DNA from: Amphiduros pacificus
Lineage: Eukaryota; Annelida; Polychaeta; Phyllodocida; Hesionidae
Direction: 5' to 3'
Assembly (NCBI GenBank): GCA_949316495.1
Contig: OX439001.1
Location: forward strand, 22,101,001-22,165,000
DNA length: 64,000 nucleotides
The notes beneath the pieces are model-generated. The model made no database searches. It was not told the origin of the DNA and saw nothing but the letters and a program-made list of their open reading frames with translations. This document shows positions 26,601-38,600 of the stretch, in pieces. Position 1 is the stretch's first letter; each line of letters opens with the position of its first letter. Both the position numbers and the translations under genes were made by a program.

Positions 26601-29600
26601 CACCAATCAGAGGAATATTGCACATTTGTATAAGAATTGGTCAAAACTTCAAGATTGGACTTGAAAAAAATAGATATATGTGTGTAGCAGATAACAATAT
26701 TTGATCTTGATATTACATAGAGATATTCGTGCATCTATATCGATTAATTGTCAAAACAGAAACAAATGGCATGAAATCATATGATGTATATAATTGATTG
26801 TAAAAACGTATATGTATCCTGCCATGAATACAGTTATTGTGTTTCCTGTGAATGCTTCTATGCTTCAGTAAAAGAGGAGTTGTTTTTGGCTCGCAGCATT
26901 TGTGATCTCTGAATGTACTCGGATGTCATATTGGGTACGATCAATAGATTATTGATGGCACGCAGTCGTTTTTGTGTCTGCTGTGGAAAGCAATCATTTG
27001 TGTTCCAATATGTCAATGTAAATATTTCATGACATCCATCAAATGATTACATTGGGTCAAATGACCAATTTCTCACAATTTTGGAATGTTTGATGACATT
27101 TGATTGTGAGATACTATTCAGAAATGTTGTTTATCTTTCACAAGTTGAGCTGCTTTTAAAATTCAAATGTGACTGAGCAAGATAGAGCATTGAGGAGCCT
27201 GTGGTAAGAATGGGATTTCGGCATTGTGCAGCCATGCTCAGTGATCAGACAGACATCATTGATTATCAATGGGCTGGATATGGCAAGGTTGTGTCTATGG
27301 CTTCACCACATATACACAGTGTTGCATGGTCATATCCACATCTGAACCATAAGCAATCATGGTGTTCATCGGAAATGGTTTAATGGTGACATAAAATCAA
27401 TATTGGTTAACTCTATAAATGTGTGCTGGATTATTGGAGATCTGCCCAGTGAATAAGTATTGATGATGTAAACTTTAAAACTATAGACTAGTTTATGCTT
27501 CTGACCCAACAAAACTTTCAATGCATCATCGTAGCATAATTGTGAATATCCGCACAAGTTACAAAGGAGGGCAGCAAACCCATGGTCCGCTCAGGTTGCA
27601 ATATCAAAATATGCTGATTGTGCAGAGTTAATTTTGAAATCATATCAGATAAGTCTGATTGTCAAGACAACTCCACTCAGAATAGTCTGATTGTTAAGAC
27701 AACTCAACTCAGATCAGTCTGATTGTCAAGACCACTCAGCTCAGATAACTCTGATTGTTAAGACAACTCAACTCAGATTAGTCTGATTGTCAAGACAACT
27801 CAACTCAGAAAAGTCTGATTGTCATGACAACTCAACTCAGAATAGTCTGATTGTCAAGACAACTCAACTCAGATTAGTCTGATTGTCAAGACAACTCAAC
27901 TCAGATTAGTCTGATTGTCAAGACAACTCAACTCAGATTAGTCTGATTGTCAAGACAACTCAACTCATATTAGTCTGATTGTCAAGACAACTCAACTCAG
28001 ATTAGTCTGATTGTTAAGACAACTCAACTCAGATCAGTCTGATTGTCCGGATAATTGTATTTTGGGCCTTTATCTCATACTTGGTGCTTCAAGAGAGTGT
28101 TCTGCACCTATGAGATATTCTTTTGCAGATCACCCCTCTGCCGAACTACTTTCGCAGATCACCCCTCTGCCGAACTACTTTTGCAAATCATCCTTGGTCC
28201 AAATGACGACTGAGATCCTTCCACCAGAACCAACAAAAGAGATCTGTCAGGCTGAACACTGCATGAACCCATGCTCTTGACTTTATCTCATATTTATCTA
28301 CCGCAGATGGTTTATATACCAGACCAGTGTTAACATTGTAAAAAGTACAGATCTTATGAAATGAACATGTGAGTGCAGTGTTCAGGCTGACAGATCTCTC
28401 AAGTTGGTTCTGGTGGAAGGATCTCAATGCCCACCTCTCAATGACGTCATTACATAGTAAAATATATGTGGCAATGACGTCATTGAGTGTGACGTCATTA
28501 AAAAGGGGGCGTGGCATTGTTTATGTTGTTTGACACACACAACATAGGTCGGTACATAGGTCCATGCAGGCTGCAATATTTTCCACACAGTTTTGCTTTA
28601 AATAGATTGGACATCAAACCAAAACTTTATCTCATACCTATCTGCAGGAGTTAAGTGTGAGATAAAGTCAAGAACATAGGTTTGTGCAGTGTTCAGGCTG
28701 CCAGATCTCTCACGTTGGTTCTGGTGGAAGGATCTCACAATATAGAGTGGCACTATGCCCACCTCTCAATGGCGTCATAACATAATAAATTATATGTTAT
28801 AATGACGTCATTGTGACGTCAGTGTGACGTCATTAAAAAGGGGGCGTGGCATTGTTTATGTTGTTTGACACACACAACATAGGTCCCAACATGCTGCAAT
28901 GTTTTCCTCTCTGTTTTGCTTTAAATAGATTGGACATCAAACCAAAACCTTTATCTCATACCTATCTGTAGGAGTTAAGTATGAGATAAAGTCAAGAACA
29001 TAGGTTCGTGCAGTGTTCAGGCTGACAGATCTCTCTCGTTGGTTCTGGTGGAAGGATCTCACTCGTCCTTCGGACTCTTGAGATCCTTCCACCAGAACCA
29101 ACTTGAGAGATCTGTCAGCCTGAACACTGCACTCACATGTTCTTGCCTTAATATATATTTTATCATTAGGATGAAAAGTGCCCTTACAATTCTGATATGT
29201 TTGTAACATATCAGAATTTGTAAACGTAAATTGTTGTTGTAAACGTAAATTCACCTATTATAAAAAGTATAAGTTGTGATAAACTTTGATATTCCTCATA
29301 AAGAATTGAAACACTTGTTGATCTTCCTAACAATTGCTAATATCATGTCAAATTTATCTTATTTGTCATTTTCTGTGTTATCAATTCATATCAGTTTACT
29401 GGCCATGTTTCTTCACGTAATGCTTTGTTAAAGTAATAAAGTTGAATAGAATATTATATATTGTTAACATTCTCAGATATATTCAATAATGCTCAAATAT
29501 TATTCATAGCAAATGTATCTGAAATCAATGCAACACATGGGTGCTATTGATTCCAGAAGGGATCTGAATACCTGGGCCCAGGTAGAGTTGGCAGCTTTGT

Positions 29601-32600
29601 TCAGATGGATGTATACATCAGATGTACACCCAGTAAAGACATATGAAACTGCCGGATATGGGCACATACTTGGCATCTCATATCCTCATGTTATTGAGAC
29701 TCCCATATTGTAGCTTTTGATAAATTCCAAAGGTGATGTTAGAAAAATGATTTTAAACTATCTTTGGTTATGTGAAATGATATGATTGAATTATTTAAAT
29801 CAGGGTTGTTGTTTATTTGATAATCAGTATAAAAAATGAAGATTTGTATTTAAAATATTGTTTTGTAAAGATATACATTTGATCAGAATGGATGGGCAAA
29901 GTGTAAGAATGGATGGGCAAAGTGTACAATTATATCTATTCTAGTACTCTAATACATTGGTAAATTGATTATGTCCTCCTCAGAAATATAGCTGTTATAA
30001 GGCTGTCATTATCCATTTATATAATTCATTTGAAATCAATGGCAGCTGTCCATCACATAGGAATCAATAGAGTTGTACCAATGCACAAATATATGAAATA
30101 TATGTACCATTATAGCCACTCACTGACAGGTTTTTGTCGTTGTCAATAGAAAAAGTGAACATCAAATCAGCATTTCTATTGTGTTTTTCCCATGCCCTTG
30201 AATTTCTGTTCTAGGTATGGATTATATTAATAGAGCTACAGATCAGTTTGGGATATTAGCATGAGGCTTGTGCACTTTCTGCTAATGCTAACCCGACTGT
30301 CTCATAGTTAAACATGATTTCTCAAGTTTAGGATAAGAATGTTCTTTTGTCATTTGACTAATTGTACTAAATATGAATTGCCCTAACCAAGTGCAGTACT
30401 GTAGTTCCATCCTCCACCACTAGAAGCATACAATCTATACTTTTAATTTATGAAAAAGAATTAAACAAAAAAAGGTTTGGATAATCCACTTACTAGCCCG
30501 ATTGTCTTGTAACCTGAAAAGTATTTGTCCCAGACTGCATAGATAATGCTAAGAACAAAGCAGTAATAGGCTTTCAATATCTAAATGTAATAGTTATGCA
30601 CATGAATGTTTATATTGAGCATTTTACAACAAGGTGTAAAAGGAGAGGGTTGAATCCTATTGTCATTATCAAATACTCTCCTCATATCACCGCCTCAAAT
30701 CCACTACAACTAAGCCCCTGATATTTGAAATGCCCTCGCTGATATGCATCATATTGCACTTTTTGTCATACAAATCACAGGCATGCTTATGAATGGGAAA
30801 TCTATCTGTGTCATTATTTTATGCTTATAGTAACAACTCTGAATTAAAGGCATGTAATTGTAGAGAAGCTAAGAAATAGGTCAAGGATTAGAATATGTTG
30901 TCACAATGTATGGTTCGTGGTGATGACAATCTTTCTTAGCAGACTGAATCTTCCGCTCATGAATGAATGTTAGAATAATGTACAAATCTTTTGCTGTCTC
31001 AGACAACACATGTGTGTACAGGGTGATTTAGAGCAATGGAATTTAAAGTGGTTTCATTTCAGTATTCTGATTCTTTTAAATGGACAGTAAGATGAAACAC
31101 CTGAAAAACAAGTGTTGAATTTAAAAGAGTAAAGCTCACACAGGTTATTCCAAATTATTATGATGGGAAACCAAAAGAAAATGAAAAGCAAAGTATTTAA
31201 TGATTTCAAGAGTTTGACAAAATCTTGTAAGCCAGGTCTGAGATTTTCTGAAAATTATTTGATTACACACACAATGATTTTTCACCCATTCCAATCTAAA
31301 TACAAAAGTACCATCAATTGGCAGAAAAGCCTAAATATGACCACCAAATTTATCGTCTGACATTGTGCTAAAATACAGTGACAATGCATATATTTAGCAC
31401 CTATTAATTTGAAACCTCAATCATCAATCCCCGAGGGGAAAATAACTGCAAGCAAAAAAATGACAACTGTTGCATCACAGTTCAGAGCATAGTTGCCCCT
31501 TCAACAGGGCAATTTTACACCCTTGTCCACTTTGCATCTGCCCAGCTGACCATCAGACCCCTTTTCCTTGTATCTGACCATCTCTGACCACATTCCCACT
31601 TAATTTTCTTGGCAAAATGTTCAGGCCTCCAATACATGTATATTTATAAAATGTGTACAAATCCCAACATGGTTTTGTCTCAGCTTGTGTCCCTTTTTGT
31701 GTCCCTTTTTGTGAACATCATAACATGAGGACAACAAAAATGTTTGCATTCTGTGAACATCTTGAAATGATTTCCAAGTCAGTGACCTGTACCTTCATAT
31801 AGAATCACCAATTGAAAGAAGAAAGAATTACCAAACTTGAAGCAAGGATGCATCTTTTCAATGTCTCAAAATGATGTGCTTGTAAGTGATCTTGACCTTT
31901 ATTTAAAGGTCATGTGACCAGATCTTAGAAAATCTTGTGATGGTAATAAGTTGACAAGAAATAAAGATAACATCAACCAAATTTAAACTATGTATACATC
32001 TTCTAGATATCTCTTAATGTTTCCCTTGACCTACACTCTAAGGTTATATCACCCAATCTCTGAAAATCTTGTGAATGTTAAAAGTTGGCACAAAAATTAG
32101 AATAGCATTCACAACTGATGCATAACAGCCCAAAATATTTACTCCTTCAACTGTGGCTTTAAAAGTGCATTCCATATCCATTATCACATTATCACTTGTA
32201 CAACAAGTTTGATTGATTTTCCATTCAAAAGTCAAAAGAAATCTGTAGTGTAAGTAATTATTACTATATTCTTTTTATATTGGTTGCATTCTGGTTAACC
32301 CGTTGTCCTTGTAAATCTGTGACCGGGTGGGTTGTCATGTCAAGGACCTGCAACATGACAATTCAGTGAGGCAGCACTATATCTGCTACAAGTAGGTCTC
32401 ATCACGAAATGACTGAAATAATGTTGAAAGTGATGTAAAGCCCCAAACAAACAAACAAACAAACAAACATGCATTCTGGTAGTCATTTGTATAGTACAGA
32501 ATATTTGGTCAAATTAAAGCAGGATTAAAGATCATGATTACCAGTAAATGTCAAAATACAAGTGAAATTCAAAACAACCAATACCTTGTGAGATGAAATC

Positions 32601-35600
32601 TGTATGAAATAACAAGATTTTAGAGGCAACTTTTAACATCAACATTGGTGATATCAATGTTCCATCAACATCAGGAAAAATGCACACCTGTGACAAACAA
32701 CTGAATATTAACTGTGACAATTTTTCAAAAGAAAATACCTAAACTCATAATGTATATTTGCTGGTTACAGATCCTGGATGTGGGGACCGCTACCATTGTT
32801 CCCACAGTGCTGGGGTACATAGTGTTGTCCTGCCATGGGCACACAAATTTCAACAATTCTGTGATCAAGGTAAGCAGTTTTAGAATGGTGAAACATTAAA
32901 TCTTTCTTCTTTTTTATTTTTTATTATTATCTTTTTATCTTTTCTATTTGTTATATTGGGAGCAAAAGAATTACCTTCATTCAGTATTGTGATTAGATGT
33001 CAATAATTGTGAAGAAAATTTTGGAGAAAAAAGATTGTGTCTAATTATTAGTTCAGATACACCATACACTGCCAACTTCATAATGAACAAGATTAATGGT
33101 CTTTGAATTCATTAATTCTTGTGAGCGTATTCTGAAAGTATTATCAGGTCTGCTTGTTTTTTTGAAGGGATTTGAAGAAAGGAGCTGATTTTGGTGTTTA
33201 ATATATGCAGTCATATCAGTGGTGTACATGTTGTATAGACATGTTATTTTTGACACGTCATTTTTTGCGGGAATGGTGTTATCAGTTAACCCTTTTTAAA
33301 CTCAATTCAACTTTGGTTCACACCATATCGTATCTTTACATTCAATATAAAGCCTCTTTCTCTGCTGCCATCATGACAGCCCATAGATGTGTTTAGTATT
33401 AATGTAAATTATTAATAACGAAGATATTCCACCCAAAAATAAACATCCCTCCTGACATTCATATGACTACATATCGCCATTTTAAAATCCATGAGCATTT
33501 ATTTTTGGACTCCAGCTCATCACTTCTGATTTCTATAAAGGCACAAAGTCTGACGTTCAGCATGGTTTCTCCTTGTTAATTGCTTTTTCTTCCTTTTGTA
33601 TTTTGTGCCTTAAGTTCTAATATATATTTTGAGTTCTACATGGGTGGACATCTTGCAGTCTCCAGTTTTAATTTAATTGATTTCTGTGGGTTTAAAGAGT
33701 ACGGTATTTAGTCAAAAATAGGACAACCCTGTGTATAAGACAACCCCCCAAATTGATGTTATTTTGCTTGAAAATGACCAATTTCCGATTATAGGATGAG
33801 TCGTTTTTTTCTCAAGACATCAGCACTGCTATCATTGAAGTATGGCAGCCATTTTAAAAGTAAAACATGAATATACTTACACAATATGAGGTCACCACCT
33901 TGAAAAGCGGAAGTGATAGGGAGGAGCTCTTATTTTTTGAGCGAAAACGATCAGAGCGCAATGATGGATCCCTGACACTAAGTAAATGCATAGTTTCAGG
34001 AATCCATCATTGCACAAAGTATTAAAATTTCAATGCAAGGTAATACATTGTGGTGGCGCTCCGATCGTTTTCATGCCATAAATAAGAGCTTCTGCCCATC
34101 ACTTTCACTTTTTTAAAATGGCGACCTCATGTTGCGTAAACATATTTAAGTATTGTTATACTCATATTTTCTCAAACTTGTGCATAATTTACTCTTATTA
34201 AATGAAGGCGGACTACTGTTGAGGCGTGGTAGAATATTTCTGTGTGTATTATAAGACAAAGATATTACCGTATTATCCCTAATAGCCGCCCTCTACTCTA
34301 AATAACTCCTCATGTAAGATCTGACATCTAAAATATATTGAACAATACTGTACTGTACAATTATTCTTACCACCAAACATTGACACAAGGTCTGGGTCTG
34401 AATTCCTCATCCTATATTCGCGTAAATACAGTAGAAAGCAAATTATTTGATATTCTTTCTCAACAAAAATATTGACCTTTGTGTATGTTTTGATAAGTTA
34501 CATTTTGAAAATGAAGTGTAGCAAATTAGTCATGATATATTTGATATTTTAAAACATCTGGTGAGTTAAATTACTGCCATTATACAAGTTAGTTTTTGGA
34601 TGGTGATATCTTTCAAGTTTTATATTTAACCAATGATATTTCATGCTGTATCTCAATTTTATGAACTACTTCAACAATTTAACTTAATTATTTTCCTTTG
34701 TGCCTTAAGCTCTTTCTGAACTGTTGATTACAATACACATAGAGTATCTAATTCAGACAATATTTTAAGTCTGGTTGGTCCTAGTTTTATGTCAAGAAAA
34801 TGTGTTCAGGTAGAAATGCAAGAAAGAAAATTGTATTTATTTTTTGTGACTTTTATAAAGCAGGAACACTCTTTAAAAACAAAGCATTGCCACACAATGT
34901 CCCAGTGTGCAGAGACAAATGCCAGACTGCAGATTGAGATTAATAATGATAAAAGAAACACACATTTTTTTTCCTCAATTCTTTGGATTTTTTAACTTTT
35001 GCATTTTAATTTTTCTCTTTTTAATTGCACTATTATTTTTTTTTTTAATCATGATGTTTTCGTATGTGCTTCATTAGCCATGAACAAATTATGTAAATGA
35101 CAGCAAAAATTGAATTTTACATGTTGCATTAACCTTTCCAGAAGGTGGCGCTACTGAAGGCGAGTTGCTTGAGGAGGATATGGAACAAGCAACTGTAGAA
35201 CATCTAGTTTGTACAAAACCCTTGCCATCAAGGTACACAGACACATAATAGCTGGTTTTGAATTTCTCAATTTCACAACTTACTAAGTATTATGTTACTT
35301 TTCATATACATTTCTATAGCGTATGAGCATTGTAAATAAATACTTTTGTTCACACTTGCAAATAATTATTTTTTTGAATCCCAGAGACATAAATAAATTC
35401 AAGAGAAAAAGAATCAGATACTCGTCCATGTTTTCAGAAGTTTTAAAAAATTTAATGATATAAATTAGAGGTTTTTCAAAAATGTATTTGTTTCATATGA
35501 ATTAGAAACAAGAAATGGTAAAGACTAACCAGATGTTTTTGGATGCTTTTTCAGTGCACCTTCTCCAGTACTTGGCATATGTGTGACTGCTGACAGACTC

Positions 35601-38600
35601 CTGGGACCCACACTGCTATGTCTCACTTCCACCCTGGAATGTGTAACTCTACCCCTCCTGTAAGTAGCACCAAAATTTGTTCCTTCTATCGTTTACCCTT
35701 CACCCTGGAATGTGTGTCTATCTCTTCTATATGTTGCACCTAGTATGGGCTTTGCTCCTTCTACCATTTACCCTCCACCCTGGAATGTGTGTCTATCTCT
35801 TCTATATGTAGCACTTAGTATGGGCTTTGCTCCTTCTACCATTTACCCTCCACCCTGGAATGTGTGTCTATCTCTTCTATATGTAGCACTTAGTATGGGC
35901 TTTGCTCCTTCTACCATTTACCCTCCACCCTGGAATGTGTGTCTATCTCTTCTATATGTAGCACTTAGTATGGGCTTTGCTCCTTCTACCATTTACCCTC
36001 CACCCTGGAATGTGTGTCTATCTCTTCTATATGTAGCACTTAGTATGGGCTTTGCTCCTTCTACCATTTACCCTCCACCCTGGAATGTGTGTCTATCTCT
36101 TCTATATGTAGCACTTAGTATGGGCTTTGCTCCTTCCACCATTGTTTATTTTGTTGATTCCATCATTTACCCTCCACCCTGGAATGTGTGTATGTACCCT
36201 TCCTGTAAGTAGCACCAAGTGTGGGCTTTGTTGATTCCATCATTTACCCTCCACCCTGGAATATGTGTCTGTACCCCTCCTGTAAGTAGCACCAAGTGTG
36301 GGCTTTGTTGATTCCACCATTTACCCTCCACCCTGGAATGTGTGTCTGTACCCTTCCTGTAAGTAGCACCAAGTGTGGGCTTTGTTGATTCCACCATTTA
36401 CCCTCCACCCTGGAATGTGTGTCTGTACCCCTCCTGTAAGTAGCACCAAGTGTGGGCTTTGTTGATTCCACCATTTACCCTCCACCCTGGAATGTGTGTC
36501 TGTACCCTTCCTGTAAGTAGCACCAAGTGTGGGCTTTGTTGATTCCACCATTTACCCTCCACCCTGGAATGTGTGTCTGTACCCCTCCTGACATTTGCAT
36601 GTTGTAAAAGTTTAAATATTTCTATTCTAAGTTATCTTTCCTTCTTTTTCATAAACTATTACTGTCCCATTGATATGAATTGCGCATTCACCATTTAGTG
36701 TCAAATGTTAGCGAGCATCTTCAATCAGAATAAAATGATATCATGAACAATTACTTCATGATATGTTTTCCTCAAATAAACTTTAATTTGGGCTAATTGT
36801 GACCAAGACGTTTTTTTTGTCCCACCAGTATACTTTCAAACAGACATTTGAGGAGTTATTTTCCATAAAGTATTAACTCTTCTGACTGCATTTCCATAAA
36901 GTATTAACTCTTCTGACTGCATTTCTTATGACTGATTTTGTTATATTGTAAATATTGCAGGATGACTCTTCATGATTCTCCCCCACCCCTACTATCAGCC
37001 TCTCCAAGTCGTAAGATGGAGTCACCCCTACGTAAGCTACACAAAGAACCCTTTGATACGCACATAAAACGCATTCTACAAAAGACAACAGCCAATCCAT
37101 TGCTGAAGTGAGTAGACTTTTGTCAATTGTAAATTTGTTAGCAAGTACTGCAGATAGGTCTAGAGATTTAAGTCATGTTGGATAGAATATGAACATTAAA
37201 TGTTTTTATATGGTGACGATTTGTCGCTCTTGACTACAGGGACAGCTAAATGTTTTTCCATGATGATGATGGTGATTGTGATTGTCTTTAGCCGATTAGC
37301 ACTTGTATACAACCCCCTCCCCAGCAGTTTACGTCACCTAATCTACAGGTTATAGATGCACCCAATAAACTGTGACATTTGCAATGGCTAACATCACATC
37401 CAGCCCTCAAACTAATGTGACATAAGCTTGCATCCACATGTTCATGATGATCTCTTGTTTGCCAAAGATTCTAATCATATAGGCTATATTTTTTAAACAT
37501 GCTGAGTATTAGATAATTCAGGGGTTAAGTCATGATGCAATCCTCACTGATAAATCAATTTGGTTGGTGTGTGTTTGTGGCTCTTATAACCATATTGAAT
37601 GATAAAAATGTGAGAGAAGTAAATATGGTAAATAAATTTAACACCGAAAAAAAAAATATAATTAAAATTTGGAATATGTCAAAAGCAATTGTGTGGTGTG
37701 TTTCGGATTTATTCTTCCAAGATTCTATTGTAATACAATAGCTCAAATCTGCTTTATGAAAATGAATTAACTGCAATTTTTGTCTCACCAGCGACAACTG
37801 TTGGTGAGACCAAGATATTAATATCTGTCTGTCTGTACATGTTTGTCTGTTAAATTTAGAAGTGTCTTTCATCTAAAATTGATACTTCAATCAGCAGTTT
37901 CACCTCAGTGAGTACTTTAAAAAAGAATATCGAAAAGAACTTTAATCAATGACTTTTATAGATAGAGCTATTAATTTTGGTAGGATGATATATATTGCGC
38001 AGTAGGATTGAAAAACAAGATTAAAGTCATGCTTCAATAATACAGTCACACTTCAGTGAGCACTCACCATGAAGACATAACACTTTGGGGTGTCTTTTAT
38101 TATGGTTAATAAACATATGAAAGCTTGAAACTTGGTGTAAATGTGTACCGAGTTGATCTACTCACATTTATCTGACTTGTTAGTATAAATTGTGGAAGAA
38201 ATGCATCTCAGAATTTTGATCATTACTCTGTTGAATATGGGGAGTGAGTGAAATGAGGCGACAGGTGAGACCCTACTATGCATCTGATTCATGTTCATTG
38301 TTGTGTTTTGCATTGCATTGTTCTAACATTAAGATAGATCAATGGCCTGAGACTTACTAGTTTAATTTCTCCATGTTTTTAATTTGAAAACAATGAACTA
38401 TGTTTGGGGTAAAAAATTTATACTATTTTACACTTGAAACAAGTAGATGTTCTCAACAGCTGAAAACAATGATTTTGCATAATTACTGTTTTTGCCACTC
38501 TCTTAAATTGAGAAACAACAACTTGATAATTGAAATTTAATGAGATATCACAATAGTAAAAAAAATGATAATAAAAAATAGAAATGCAAGTGTGAATGAT

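Larger units (their letters stand above)
28105..29155. repeat. Foldback complex with direct and inverted 53-bp modules
   Basis: A module reading GTGCAGTGTTCAGGCTGACA then GATCTCTC..GGTTCTGGTGG occurs directly at 28373, 28684 and 29008 (spacing 311 and 324 bp). It occurs inverted at 28209-28261 and 29073-29132. The last direct and inverted copies face each other across about 10 bases, giving a near-perfect hairpin from roughly 28993 to 29147. Each long monomer also has a smaller hairpin (ACTTTATCTCATAC with GTGTGAGATAAAGT) and a CRE/GC-box block. A 29-bp duplication (GCAGATCACCCCTCTGCCGA) sits at 28125-28180. It resembles a foldback-type DNA element, but no transposase is seen. Confidence 0.85.

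Noticed and set aside
35712-36212. 166-codon frame with a 25-residue repeat ([20 protein letters not shown])
   Set aside because: It is the 75-bp intronic minisatellite read in one frame. It is not the exon H frame, and it ends where the period changes.
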